From the NCBI RefSeq assembly GCF_004293625.1, contig NZ_CP033040.1, forward strand, positions 1,178,001 to 1,242,000: a stretch of 64,000 nt of DNA, given 5' to 3'. The notes below the pieces were generated by a model. It saw only the letters and a list, made by a program, of their open reading frames with translations, did no database searches and was not told the origin of the DNA. This document shows positions 7,157 through 16,287 of this stretch, in pieces (positions within the stretch are counted from its first letter, which is position 1; the number at the start of each line of letters is the position of its first letter). The position numbers were made by a program, and so were the translations under genes. This DNA comes from Thiomicrorhabdus indica. GTDB lineage: Bacteria > Pseudomonadota > Gammaproteobacteria > Thiomicrospirales > Thiomicrospiraceae.

Positions 7157-9535
7157 ATGCAAAAGCTATCCGCTGATCAACTTTATCGTTATACCCGTTT
7201 TTCCGATGCATCTTTTGATGCGCAATTGCAAAATCCCGAAGTCAGTGAAAAAGATGAGGCGGTTTTAGGGTTTATGCGGCATTTTCATCCGCGCGCTTAC
7301 CAGTCTCTGAATTTTGGTTTACATTTGAAGCGTAATCAAAACCATATTTTTATTATGGGAGAACCCGGTGTCGGTCGTATTGGCATGACCAAAGCGATGT
7401 TGCGACAAGCAGCAAAGCAAAAACCAATGGTTCAAGATGTGGTGTTGGTATCGGATTTTAAAGAGAGTAATAAAACGCAATACCTTTATTTCCCGGCCGG
7501 TGATGGTTATGAGTTTAAAAAAGCGATTGAGGAATTTGTTGCTCAGTTGAAAACCCAGTTGCCGGTGTTGTTTGATGGGCATGTGTATCAGCAGCAAACT
7601 CAGGCGTTGGAAAATGCATTGGCAGAGAAGCAGCAAGAAATTCTAAAGCCTGCTTTTGATCTGGCCGAGGCGAATAGCATTGACATTGCTCAAGCAGAAA
7701 ACAGTTTTGTTCTTTCTGCTTTGATTGAGGGAAAAACTTATCGTACGGCTGAGTTGAAAAGCTTTGATAAAGAGGTTCAAGATCATTTTACCAAGGCATT
7801 TGATGAAGTCGAAGAAGCACTGAATAAAGCCTTGAGTCATTTTCCATTTTTACAGCATGAATTTTTAGATGCGGGTAAAAAAATGAATACTGAAGTGGCC
7901 AATGAGTATTTGGAGCCATTGGTTAAAACGCTCAAAATGGAGTTTGGCAAAACGGATGCGGTTTGTGACTATTTGAATGAGTTGCAAGAAGCAGTGGTTA
8001 ATAAGTTACACCTTTTCTGGGATCAGACGGCTGAACAAGTGACTTCATCCGGTTCTCAACCGAGCTTAGAAGAGCTTCTTAATGAGCAGCAAGGATTGTC
8101 GATTTTTGAAGTTAATTTGTTGGTTGATCATCGTGGTTTACAACATGCACCGGTGATCTACGAGCAAAATGCGACCATGCCTAAATTGTTCGGTTATACG
8201 ATTAATTCAGCTACGGTTTCTGCAACCGATCAAACTGCGTTAGCGATGAATCATCAAGCAGGTTTGTTGCAAAAAGCCAACGGCGGTTTTTTGATTTTAA
8301 ATATTCAATCTGTACTCAAAGAGCCGGAGCTTTGGTCTCATTTAAAAGCGGCTTTGATGAGCAAGCGAATTAGTTTTGAGATTCCGTCATCCAGTTCAGT
8401 TGTGCCTTATCACTTACCTGATTTCCCGCTTAATTTGACATTGGTGTTGGTTGGACAGGCGACGCATTTTTATGCCTTGCAAGAAATTGATGCGCAATTC
8501 AGTCGTATTTTTAAAGTTCAGGTTGAGTTTGAGGTGGAATTGGCGAGAACAGCGGAACATGAATTAACCTTAGCAAAACAGTTGGCTGCGGAAGTCGCGG
8601 ATTGGGAAGATTTACCGGTTGCAGTCAGTGCTTATGAACGTTTGATTGAATATGCGTCGCGTATGGCAGAGGATGAGAATCGAATTTACACCAATAAAGC
8701 TATTTTGCGAGATGTTTTGGCCGAGGCAAATGCTTATGCAAGAGCGAAAGATGTCCATGAAGTGAATCGCGAAATTATTGAAGAGGCGATTATTCAGCGT
8801 GATTTCCATACAGGCTTAATGGAAGAGTATTACCATCGTGCAATTACCGAACAGCAAGTTCTGATTTCAACCGAAGGCGAGCATGTGGGAATGGTGAATG
8901 GTTTGACGGTTTTAACCGTTGGTCGTTTGTCATTTGGTCAGCCGGTTCGTATTACTGCCATCGCAAGCCCAGGTGACGAAGGAGTTGTGGATATTGAACG
9001 CGAAGTGGATATGGCTGGGCCAATCCATTCCAAAGGTATGCTGATTTTGTCGGGTTATATGCGTGGCCGTTACATGAAAGACAAAGCGATGGGCTTTAGT
9101 GGTTCCATTGTGATGGAGCAAAACTACAATGGTGTGGAGGGTGATTCGGCTTCGTCGGCTGAATTATTAGCGCTTTTATCATCGTTGGGGAATTTACCTA
9201 TCCGACAAGATTTGGCGATTACTGGCTCGATTAACCAGTTTGGTGAAATACAACCGATTGGTGGTGTAAACGAGAAAATTGAAGGGTTTTACAAAATTTG
9301 TCAAACACGAGGTTTAACTGGGCAACAAGGTGTGATTATTCCTCAAGCGAATGCGAGTCACTTAATGTTGAATACAGAAGTGCGCCAAGCGATTGCGGAT
9401 GAAAAGTTCCATATTTACACGATTAACCATATTGATGAAGCTCTAAGTTTAATGACTGGTGTGACCATTAAAAAAGCCAATAAAAAGATTATGCGTGAAA
9501 TTGAACGTATGAATCCAAAAGAGGAAAATACCTAA
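7157..9535 (+). CDS. Lon-family ATP-dependent protease (AAA_32 / LonB-like)
   Basis: A 792-aa cytoplasmic protein with an N-terminal helical part, an AAA ATPase region and a C-terminal Lon serine-lysine protease domain. The catalytic dyad is Ser664 in EGDSASSAE and Lys707 in GGVNEKIEGF; their 43-residue spacing equals that of E. coli Lon (679/722). The Walker A-like motif GEPGVGRIGM has Arg74 where a Lys is usual. A long charged coiled-coil-like insert (about residues 130-300) separates ATPase parts. It lacks the Lon N-terminal LAN domain, so it is not housekeeping Lon; YcbZ-like and AAA_32 relatives have been linked to stress responses. It is monocistronic, followed by a bidirectional terminator. 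The near-perfect CCGGCCGGT at 7493 is read as PAG. Confidence 0.88.
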   Translation: MQKLSADQLYRYTRFSDASFDAQLQNPEVSEKDEAVLGFMRHFHPRAYQSLNFGLHLKRNQNHIFIMGEPGVGRIGMTKAMLRQAAKQKPMVQDVVLVSDFKESNKTQYLYFPAGDGYEFKKAIEEFVAQLKTQLPVLFDGHVYQQQTQALENALAEKQQEILKPAFDLAEANSIDIAQAENSFVLSALIEGKTYRTAELKSFDKEVQDHFTKAFDEVEEALNKALSHFPFLQHEFLDAGKKMNTEVANEYLEPLVKTLKMEFGKTDAVCDYLNELQEAVVNKLHLFWDQTAEQVTSSGSQPSLEELLNEQQGLSIFEVNLLVDHRGLQHAPVIYEQNATMPKLFGYTINSATVSATDQTALAMNHQAGLLQKANGGFLILNIQSVLKEPELWSHLKAALMSKRISFEIPSSSSVVPYHLPDFPLNLTLVLVGQATHFYALQEIDAQFSRIFKVQVEFEVELARTAEHELTLAKQLAAEVADWEDLPVAVSAYERLIEYASRMAEDENRIYTNKAILRDVLAEANAYARAKDVHEVNREIIEEAIIQRDFHTGLMEEYYHRAITEQQVLISTEGEHVGMVNGLTVLTVGRLSFGQPVRITAIASPGDEGVVDIEREVDMAGPIHSKGMLILSGYMRGRYMKDKAMGFSGSIVMEQNYNGVEGDSASSAELLALLSSLGNLPIRQDLAITGSINQFGEIQPIGGVNEKIEGFYKICQTRGLTGQQGVIIPQANASHLMLNTEVRQAIADEKFHIYTINHIDEALSLMTGVTIKKANKKIMREIERMNPKEENT

Positions 9536-9591
9536 ACTCAGGTAATCTTTTATTGCAATAATAAAAACTAACAAATTGAAGTTAGGTTATC

Positions 9592-9629
9592 AAAAACCAC
9601 CGACTGGGAAACCGGCCGGTGGTTTTTTT
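9592..9629 (+). terminator. Bidirectional terminator containing ACCGGCCGGT
   Basis: AAAAACCACCG (9592-9602) pairs with CGGTGGTTTTT (9617-9627), leaving a 14-base loop, with a T run on the plus strand and an A run before the stem, so it can act in both directions between the convergent protease and DUF2062 genes. The right arm uses the second half of an ACCGGCCGGT copy at 9611-9620. Confidence 0.8.
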
Positions 9630-9776
9630 ATGCTTGGTGGATACTTGTTTGAAAGTAATTTTCGATTGATTAGGTTTAGGCTGATAACATAGAGTGATTG
9701 GATTAAGGTATTTTGTGCTATTGAAATGGTTTTTTTGAATGAAGAACTTGGCTTTTGAGTGGGATACTCACAATGT

Positions 9777-10304
9777 CTATTTGGGTTTTTTGCGAAGTAT
9801 TTTTCGCTTGTTCCAGCGGTCAATGACGTGGAGTCGCCAAACAAGATGGATCAACACATAACTTACCGCACCAAGAATTGTTCCGACAACGATACTGCCA
9901 AGATAAAGCGGCATCCATAAATCACCAAGGGTTGTGCTAATCCATTGCCAGCTTATTTCAAAATGAGGGATTTCTTCTGCTGGATGGCCAAGAATGAGTG
10001 TCCCTACTTTGTAGTTGAAATAGAAGATAGGGCCCATGGTGATGGGGTTGCTAATCCATACAAGCGCTACACTCAATGCTAGGTTGGCGCGTATGGCAAT
10101 CGCTGTAAACGCTGCGGCAACCATTTGAGATGGCATTGGGATGGACATCCAAAACAGGCCAATTAAGAAGGCTTTGGCAACGGAGTGGCGATGCAAATGC
10201 CAAATATTTGGGTCATGCAACCAAGCTCCCATCCATTGGATGCCTTTTGTCTGTTTTATTTTTTCGGCATTGGGTAAATAACGCTTTATGAGTTTTTTAG
10301 GCAT
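9777..10304 (-). CDS. DUF2062 domain-containing membrane protein
   Basis: A 175-aa protein matching the DUF2062 pattern: basic start MPKKLIKRYLPNAEKIK, WLHDPNIWHLHRHSVAKAF, then hydrophobic spans with FWMSIPMPSQMVAAA and WISNPITMGPIFYFNYKVG, and a basic C-terminus. The molecular role is unknown; the family is found near cell-envelope and comEC genes in many proteobacteria. The start fits the family closely. Its start codon lies only 5 bp from the divergent comEC start, so its ribosome site and promoter must overlap comEC coding sequence or be weak. Confidence 0.85.
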   Translation of the reverse strand: MPKKLIKRYLPNAEKIKQTKGIQWMGAWLHDPNIWHLHRHSVAKAFLIGLFWMSIPMPSQMVAAAFTAIAIRANLALSVALVWISNPITMGPIFYFNYKVGTLILGHPAEEIPHFEISWQWISTTLGDLWMPLYLGSIVVGTILGAVSYVLIHLVWRLHVIDRWNKRKILRKKPK

Positions 10305-10309
10305 AGCTT

Positions 10310-13102
10310 ATGTTATTTAGAGTTTTTGTTATTGCTTGGCTATTGGCAACCTGTGGGTTTTATGAACTTTCAGAATTGCCAGACAGTCGTCTCATGATTG
10401 CAATAAGTGCCATCATGATTTTTTTAATCGTTATTGCTTGGAAAACTTCCAGAAAATCTCAAACCGGTAGAGGGTCGATTTACTTATCCGGTTCTTTGAC
10501 AGGCATTATGATTAGTTTTTCCCTTGGGTTCATTATAGGCATCTGTTATCTCTATTGGCACGCTTTTTTTTCAATCAAATTACCCAATGACGTATTTGAC
10601 CGGCCGGTAATTATTCAAGCGCAAATTTCTGAACTGCCTATTTGGCAAGAAATGTCTTCATTGAAGCAGAAAAATACTCGCACATCTCGCCAAAAGCTTC
10701 GTTTACAAATGAAGCTAAAACAGATGGTGTTATTTGAAAATTCTACAGATGAAACCAAGTGGATTCATGTGGATCAAGGACTGAGAGTTCCAGAGATTCA
10801 AGTTAACTGGTATTTGAGTCAACACATGCAAGCTGAAGATTTTGGTTTGCAGCATTGGCCTAGATTAGGCGAGACAGTGTGGTTAAGCGTGAAGCTGAAA
10901 GCGCCGAGAGGACAATCGAATCCTGGTGCTTTTGATTATGATCGTTATCTTTTTGCCAAAGGCATTCAAGCAAAAGGTTATGTAAAAGGCTTAACTTTGA
11001 ATCATTGGCATCGCTTTCAAAGAGATGTGGCTGACAGAGGCGAGCTCATAGCTTTCAATCCTGTGAACATGAATTCGAGTAAGAACTCTGTTTTGGCGAT
11101 TGCCGATTCCAACCTTTTCACGGGATTTTACAACTCTAGAACACAGTTACAAACACATTTGCAAAATCTGTTTGCAGGTTCAATGTTTTTTCCAGTAATC
11201 GAAGCGTTGACTTTGGGTGAACGTGCAACGGTTTCACAAGAGGATTGGGAGTTATTTCGCAAAACAGGCACTATTCATTTGATGGCAATTTCAGGATTGC
11301 ACATTGGTCTAGCAGCATTATTTGGCTGGTTGTTTTTCTGGGTTTTTTGGAAGTTAATTTTCTACCGTTTTCGGGTTGTTGATCTTTGGTTGTTTGCAAA
11401 GATTGGTGCGCTTCTCAGCGCCACTCTGTACGCGTTTTTATCAGGTTTTTCAATTTCGACAGAGCGTGCTTGGATAATGGTCATTATTGGGCTGTTATTT
11501 CTGGTTTGGCAGCGGCCATTTTCGGTTTGGAACGCATTTTTTGTTGCCTTATGGTTCGTGATCTTTTTTCAGCCATCTGCGGTGTTAATGCAAGGTTTCT
11601 GGTTGTCTTTTTTAGCGGTTGCATGGATATTTATCTTTTTACCCGTGTTAGTCAATAAATCGAAATGGCAACAATTTCTTTGGATTCAGCTTGTATTAAG
11701 TTTGGCTCTAGTACCTGCATTAGCCCATTTTTTTGGTGCAATTCCAAGTTTTGGATTTGTTGCTAATCTGATAGCACTTCCGGTTATTTCTTTTATCGTG
11801 ATGCCTTTATTATTTATTGTTTTAATTGGCTTGCTTGTGTTTCCAGAACATTTGCATGAATCTTTTAGGCCTGTGGTGACTTTGTTGGATTGGGTGTTGA
11901 AGTGGCTTTGGCAATGGTTGGAGTGGGTCTCTGAGTGGCCAAATAGTCTGTTCGAAGTTCCTTCGATTGATGGCTTGTGGGTGTTACTTATTTATGGAGT
12001 GGCGTTTTATATTGTGCAGAATTGGGTTCAAAGTAAACAAACAATTGCGCAACGGTTTAGTCACTTATCGACCAAACAACGCAATAGTTGGCGACATTAT
12101 CTAACACGATTGAAACATATTGAGGATATTGAGCACATTAAAAAACGTTGTTTTGTACAGAACGCTGTTTTATGGCTAGTCGTATTTGTTGGATGTGTTG
12201 TTGTAATCATTCATTATTTCATGCCCAATGAAAAGCCAAAGAAGCAAGAAGCTTTGCTGACGGTATTGGATGTTGGCCAAGGGTTAAGTGTGGTGGTTGA
12301 AACTAACAACAAAGTACTTGTGTATGATTTAGGGGCTTATTGGGGCGAAAAAATGGACGGTGCTAAGCTTGCTGTGCTTCCCTATTTAAACTCTAGAAAC
12401 ATTGATTCAATTGATCAGCTTGTCATTAGTCATTCTGATAATGATCATGCAGGAGGTTTGCAAACCTTATTAACCCAAATTGCTATCGGTAATGCTTTAA
12501 GTGGTCAGCCTGAAAAGTTGGGTGTGAACCTTCCAAATACTGTTTTATCTCAATGCGTTGCAGGACAAAATTGGGTTTGGGAAAGTATTCAATTTGAAAT
12601 AGTAGCCCCTTTACCTGAATGGCTTAAACGGCCCAATTTAAGCGATAACGATTTTTCATGCGTATTAAAAATCTCGACCGGCCGGTCGCAAGTTTGGTTG
12701 ATGGGAGATTTAAGCACTCGTTATGAAAACCAGCTTTTGAAAGCATTGAGTGAAGAAGATACGGCTTTCCAAACAACCGAAATGCATTCAGAGATGAGAA
12801 GACAAGCATTGCTGGTTGCAGGGCATCATGGCAGTCGTTATTCAAGTGGCGAGGATTGGCTAAGTGCTGTAAAGCCAACCTTTGCAATCATTTCAGCCGG
12901 ATATAAAAATCGTTATGACTTTCCTCATGAAGACGTTCTACATAGATTTGAATCGCATTCAACGCGAGTTTTGAATACCGCACATAGTGGTGCAATACAG
13001 TTTGGTATAAAACCTGAAGGCATTGAGTTGTTGAATCGAAATCGAATCGAACAAACAAAATGGTATTATCACTCCAGTTTTTCTCACACAAAGATTGAAT
13101 AA
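10310..13102 (+). CDS. comEC: DNA internalisation competence protein ComEC/Rec2
   Basis: ComEC forms the inner-membrane channel for single-stranded DNA entry during natural transformation. The 930-aa protein shows N-terminal hydrophobic spans, a DUF4131-like soluble OB region (residues ~80-250), the Competence membrane domain beginning HLMAISGLHIGLAALFGW, and a C-terminal metallo-beta-lactamase-like domain with LTVLDVGQGLSVVVET, ISHSDNDHAGG and AGHHGSRYSS. All metal-ligand motifs appear intact. It overlaps nothing but is followed directly by lpxK (TAA then ATG). Two ACCGGCCGGT copies lie inside, at 10599 (RPV) and 12677 (TGR). Its presence makes DNA uptake plausible, although pilus genes are not in the window. 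Confidence 0.93.
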   Translation: MLFRVFVIAWLLATCGFYELSELPDSRLMIAISAIMIFLIVIAWKTSRKSQTGRGSIYLSGSLTGIMISFSLGFIIGICYLYWHAFFSIKLPNDVFDRPVIIQAQISELPIWQEMSSLKQKNTRTSRQKLRLQMKLKQMVLFENSTDETKWIHVDQGLRVPEIQVNWYLSQHMQAEDFGLQHWPRLGETVWLSVKLKAPRGQSNPGAFDYDRYLFAKGIQAKGYVKGLTLNHWHRFQRDVADRGELIAFNPVNMNSSKNSVLAIADSNLFTGFYNSRTQLQTHLQNLFAGSMFFPVIEALTLGERATVSQEDWELFRKTGTIHLMAISGLHIGLAALFGWLFFWVFWKLIFYRFRVVDLWLFAKIGALLSATLYAFLSGFSISTERAWIMVIIGLLFLVWQRPFSVWNAFFVALWFVIFFQPSAVLMQGFWLSFLAVAWIFIFLPVLVNKSKWQQFLWIQLVLSLALVPALAHFFGAIPSFGFVANLIALPVISFIVMPLLFIVLIGLLVFPEHLHESFRPVVTLLDWVLKWLWQWLEWVSEWPNSLFEVPSIDGLWVLLIYGVAFYIVQNWVQSKQTIAQRFSHLSTKQRNSWRHYLTRLKHIEDIEHIKKRCFVQNAVLWLVVFVGCVVVIIHYFMPNEKPKKQEALLTVLDVGQGLSVVVETNNKVLVYDLGAYWGEKMDGAKLAVLPYLNSRNIDSIDQLVISHSDNDHAGGLQTLLTQIAIGNALSGQPEKLGVNLPNTVLSQCVAGQNWVWESIQFEIVAPLPEWLKRPNLSDNDFSCVLKISTGRSQVWLMGDLSTRYENQLLKALSEEDTAFQTTEMHSEMRRQALLVAGHHGSRYSSGEDWLSAVKPTFAIISAGYKNRYDFPHEDVLHRFESHSTRVLNTAHSGAIQFGIKPEGIELLNRNRIEQTKWYYHSSFSHTKIE

Positions 13103-14203
13103 ATGAGTTGGCCGGATTTTTGGACACAAACCAATTGGAAAACGCTTTGTCTGCAACCACTCTCAAAGTTGGTCTGTCGAATTGCAAGCAGGCGGAGGTT
13201 AGCATTTCAGGAAGCTTCAGGGCTTAAGGTTGCAGAGGACTGTCTTCCGGTTTGTGTGATTGGCAATATTGTGGTCGGGGGCAGTGGAAAAACACCATTC
13301 ATTCTCGCGTTGGTTAAGGCGGCACAGATGCAAGGGTTGAAACTCGGTATTGTCAGTCGCGGCTACGGAGGGAAATCAAAACAGTGGCCGCAGCGAGTTT
13401 ACGCTGATAGTGATCCAAACCTTGTTGGCGATGAACCGGTGATGCTTGCCAGAGCGTTGCAGCAATTTCATATACCCATTGCGGTTGCTCCAAAGCGCCA
13501 ACAAGCGGTTGAGCTTTTAAGTCAACAAACAGATTGCGATTGGATCATCAGTGATGATGGGTTGCAGCATTATCAAATGTCTCGTGTTTGTGAGATTGTT
13601 TTGGTCGATGGCGCGAGAGGTTTTGGCAATGGTCATTGTTTACCGGCCGGTCCATTACGTGAACCGGTAGAAAAACTTAAGCAGGTTGATGCGTTGGTGG
13701 TAAATGGTGAGGATCAACAGAAGATTTTAACGAATTTAGAAACGAGTTCTGATGGACAAGCTTTGTTGCCAAAGTTGATAGGGACGATGCAACTGACTCC
13801 TATCCGTTTGGTGAATGTGGTGGATGAAACACAAACTTTACCCATTGATGAATTGGCAAATCACTCTGTAAATGCAATGGCAGGAATTGGCAACCCTGAA
13901 CGCTTTTTTGAAACCTTGGTTCAACTCGGTGCGCAGGTTTCACCACATCCCTTTGCAGATCATCATGCGTATTCGTTTTCGGATTTAAAACCCTTTGCAG
14001 GTTTAAGACAAGACAAAGAGAAGGTTACAAATTTAGATTCAATCAATAATGCGTTAATAATGACCGAGAAAGATGCGGTAAAATGCCGCTCAATTGCGCA
14101 ACAATTGTCAGTCAAGCACTGGTGGTATTTGCAGGTCGAGTCAGAGGTTGATTCGGCAATCTTGACGCATATTTTCAACAAAATGGCACAAGCACCTAGA
14201 TAG
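13103..14203 (+). CDS. lpxK: Tetraacyldisaccharide 4'-kinase
   Basis: LpxK phosphorylates the 4' position of the lipid A disaccharide at the inner membrane. The P-loop VGNIVVGGSGKTP (in this protein IGNIVVGGSGKTP), the RGYGGKS motif, GDEPVMLA and ISDDGLQHYQ are all recognisable. The ATG follows the comEC stop without a gap, so translation is probably coupled. At 366 aa the length is slightly long. The C-terminus NKMAQAPR is peculiar: the DNA coding for it is repeated 31 bp downstream in another frame, suggesting a recent tandem duplication near the stop. The order lpxK-Trm112-kdsB is widely conserved in gammaproteobacteria. The ACCGGCCGGT at 13642 is read as PAG. Confidence 0.94.
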   Translation: MSWPDFWTQTNWKTLCLQPLSKLVCRIASRRRLAFQEASGLKVAEDCLPVCVIGNIVVGGSGKTPFILALVKAAQMQGLKLGIVSRGYGGKSKQWPQRVYADSDPNLVGDEPVMLARALQQFHIPIAVAPKRQQAVELLSQQTDCDWIISDDGLQHYQMSRVCEIVLVDGARGFGNGHCLPAGPLREPVEKLKQVDALVVNGEDQQKILTNLETSSDGQALLPKLIGTMQLTPIRLVNVVDETQTLPIDELANHSVNAMAGIGNPERFFETLVQLGAQVSPHPFADHHAYSFSDLKPFAGLRQDKEKVTNLDSINNALIMTEKDAVKCRSIAQQLSVKHWWYLQVESEVDSAILTHIFNKMAQAPR

Positions 14204-14228
14204 CTTTAAAAAAATGGCACAAGCACCT
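14180..14228 (+). repeat. 18-bp direct repeat around the lpxK stop codon
   Basis: AAAATGGCACAAGCACCT occurs at 14180-14197 (inside lpxK) and at 14211-14228. The second copy opens a short frame, MAQAPRWQRREI, whose TAA abuts the ATG of the next gene. This looks like a small tandem duplication that shifted the original lpxK end. Confidence 0.7.
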
Positions 14229-14252
14229 CGGTGGCAACGGAGAGAAATATAA

Positions 14253-14462
14253 ATGGATGCAGATTTACTAGAAATTTTGGTTTGTCCAGTGAGTAAAACT
14301 AAATTGTATTTTGATAAAAATACGCAGGAGCTTATTTCTACAGCGGCAAACCTTGCTTATCCAGTGCGAGATGGCATTCCGATTTTATTGGAAGATGAAG
14401 CGCGTGAACTCAGTTCGGAAGAAGCAGAAGGTTATCGAGCGAAAAAAGGGCAGGGAGCATAA
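14253..14462 (+). CDS. Trm112 family protein (YcaR-like)
   Basis: A 69-aa protein beginning [15 protein letters not shown] with a [16 protein letters not shown] segment, the standard pattern of the bacterial Trm112/YcaR family. Family members are small, often zinc-binding, scaffolds; here only one of the usual Cys positions (LVCPV) is clear, so zinc binding is not certain. The bacterial function is not established. It sits between lpxK and kdsB as in many gammaproteobacteria, and its stop TAA is directly followed by the kdsB ATG. Confidence 0.88.
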   Translation: MDADLLEILVCPVSKTKLYFDKNTQELISTAANLAYPVRDGIPILLEDEARELSSEEAEGYRAKKGQGA

Positions 14463-15242
14463 ATGTCCTTTGCCGTCATTATTCCTGCACGTCTTGAATC
14501 AAGTCGATTGCCTGGCAAGCCTTTGGCAATTATTCATGGCAAACCTATGGTTTATTGGACTTGGCAGCAAGCCCGTAAATCGGGGGCGCATCGAGTGCTA
14601 ATTGCCACAGAATCGCAAAAAGTTGCGGATATCTGTCATGAGTTTGGTGCAGAAGTCTGCTTAACCGGAGATCATCATCAATCTGGTACGGAACGCATTG
14701 CTGAGGTAATTGAGAAAAGCGTATTTTCACCTGAAGAAATCATTGTAAATTTGCAAGGCGACGAACCCATGATGCCAGCAGAATTGATTCATCAAGTGGC
14801 GCAAGGCTTGGAAGAAAATCCAAACATTCCAATGGCAACATTGTGTGAGCCGATTGATTCTGTGAAAGATTTGTTTAATCCAAATGTGGTAAAAGTTAGC
14901 CGAGATGTGAATGATTGCGCGATCACATTTAGCCGTGCGCCGATGCCTTGGGCGCGAGATACGTTTATGGATTATCAAAGTGCATTGCCTGATACTTTAC
15001 CTGAATCCTTTTCCTATTATCGCCACATTGGACTGTATGCTTATCGTGCAGGGTTTGTACAACGATACATCGAGTGGCCAGAATGTCAGTTAGAGCAAGT
15101 TGAAAAGCTCGAACAACTTCGAGTTTTGTGGCACGACGAAAAAATCCTCGTTAAACAGGCGTTGATGGAAGCCGGTGTCGGTGTGGACACACATGCAGAT
15201 TTGGAAAAAGTTCGTGAGCTGTTTGCTGCAAAGACGCACTAG
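14463..15242 (+). CDS. kdsB: 3-deoxy-manno-octulosonate cytidylyltransferase
   Basis: KdsB activates Kdo with CTP to give CMP-Kdo for lipopolysaccharide inner-core synthesis in the cytoplasm. The N-terminal nucleotide-binding motif IIPARLESSRLPGKPL, VNLQGDEPMMP, and the later HIGLYAYR and LEQLEKLEQLR-type stretch (read here as EQVEKLEQLRVL) are characteristic. The 259-aa length is normal. The start abuts the previous stop, and GGGCAGGGAG lies upstream as ribosome site. Confidence 0.95.
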   Translation: MSFAVIIPARLESSRLPGKPLAIIHGKPMVYWTWQQARKSGAHRVLIATESQKVADICHEFGAEVCLTGDHHQSGTERIAEVIEKSVFSPEEIIVNLQGDEPMMPAELIHQVAQGLEENPNIPMATLCEPIDSVKDLFNPNVVKVSRDVNDCAITFSRAPMPWARDTFMDYQSALPDTLPESFSYYRHIGLYAYRAGFVQRYIEWPECQLEQVEKLEQLRVLWHDEKILVKQALMEAGVGVDTHADLEKVRELFAAKTH

Positions 15243-15273
15243 AAGCATTTATTAGATTTAAAAAGGCGATACA

Positions 15274-15474
15274 TTGCTTAAATACATCACTCTGCTGATT
15301 TTAATTTATTTCTTTTTTTGGCTTATTAAGAATAAATTTCGAGAAAGAAAACTTGAAGCGCAAGGTATTAAGGTCGAGCAAAAAGGGCTGCGGCCAATTA
15401 CGATTATGAGCATTGTCATGGTGGTGATGTATGGCGGCTATTTGGTGTATTACCTGATTTTTGAAGCAGCATAA
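15274..15474 (+). CDS. Small two-span membrane protein, unknown
   Basis: A 66-aa ORF with a hydrophobic span at residues ~2-18, a short charged loop (KNKFRERKLEAQ), and a second span at ~42-62. The start is TTG at 15274 with AAAAGG a few bases upstream; no ATG is available nearby. It lies 31 bp after kdsB on the same strand and is probably the last gene of that transcript. I do not recognise the family. It is immediately followed by a MITE-like element. Confidence 0.6.
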   Translation: MLKYITLLILIYFFFWLIKNKFRERKLEAQGIKVEQKGLRPITIMSIVMVVMYGGYLVYYLIFEAA

Positions 15475-15488
15475 TTTCTGTATAACTA

Positions 15489-15753
15489 GGGTCTGTTGAA
15501 AATTCATAATTAGGCTCTGCTCAAACCATTTTTCGTTCCAGCAAGGCAGAAAGAGCGTGGAATAGTTATTCTATTTGAGCGAATTTCTAACACTGCTGGG
15601 GCAAAAATGGCTTGAGTCCTACGGGTTGCGCTTAAAAATGTCGCACTCTTTGTTGCTCATCGCTTATTTGGAATAACCAAACTGCGCTCTGAGCGTCGTG
15701 ATTGCTGCATTTTTATGCAGCAACAGAGTCAAGTCTGAATTGTCAACAGACCC
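15489..15753. mobile_element. MITE-like non-coding element, TA-flanked
   Basis: 265 bp bounded by 18-bp inverted repeats, GGGTCTGTTGAAAATTCA at the left and its complement with one mismatch at the right (15736-15753), each flanked by TA (15487-15488, 15754-15755). No ORF is present. A TA target duplication is typical of IS630/Tc1-type elements, so this is probably a transposon derivative moved in trans. The parent element is not in the window. Confidence 0.75.
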
Positions 15754-15993
15754 TAAGCTGATTTGTTGTTTGAATACTTGTGGTAGTAGCGATTGCGCTT
15801 TTCTCAAAATATACCGGCCGGTCGCAGTGTTATAAAGAGTGAAAATCCTGTCTAAGCATTGTTGATCAAAATTATTAATGATTATTTAAGATAAATTTAT
15901 TATCTTCACTTTTTGTTAAGAATTAAATCTAGTCTTTTACCGGCCGGTAATTGATAATACTTCTCGTTTTTAATGAATAGTTGAGTATTACAA
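15754..15993 (+). other. Leader of the DUF3817 gene with two palindrome copies
   Basis: AT-rich spacer holding ACCGGCCGGT at 15813-15822 and 15939-15948, 126 bp apart. Neither is followed by a T run. They could be leader elements of the downstream gene or simply members of the dispersed palindrome family. Confidence 0.5.
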
Positions 15994-16269
15994 ATGAAAT
16001 TTGGTTTTTTACGTTTTATGGCAATGCTGGAAGGGACATCACTGCTGTTGCTGTTGTTTGTCGCAGTTCCAATGAAACGAATGATGGATATGCCGGAAGC
16101 GGTATCGATTATTGGCCCAATTCACGGTGCTTTATTTATCCTTTTTAATCTGATTTTGCTGTTCCATGTCATTAAGGGTAATTTGAGTGCGGTCCGCGGA
16201 TTTGTCGGCTTTGTTGCTTCATTGATTCCTTTCGGAACCTTTGTGTATAAAGCAAAAGTGCTCAAATAA
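15994..16269 (+). CDS. DUF3817 domain-containing membrane protein
   Basis: A 91-aa protein with three hydrophobic spans. It starts MKFGFLRFMAMLEGTSLL, and the sequence LEGTSLLLLLFVAVPMK followed by GPIHGALFILFNL is the recognisable DUF3817 (YdzA-like) pattern. The function is not known. It is monocistronic and followed by a strong terminator. The ATG lacks a clear ribosome site (the upstream sequence is GAGTATTACAA). Confidence 0.82.
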   Translation: MKFGFLRFMAMLEGTSLLLLLFVAVPMKRMMDMPEAVSIIGPIHGALFILFNLILLFHVIKGNLSAVRGFVGFVASLIPFGTFVYKAKVLK

Positions 16270-16287
16270 GATACATTCTAAACAACC

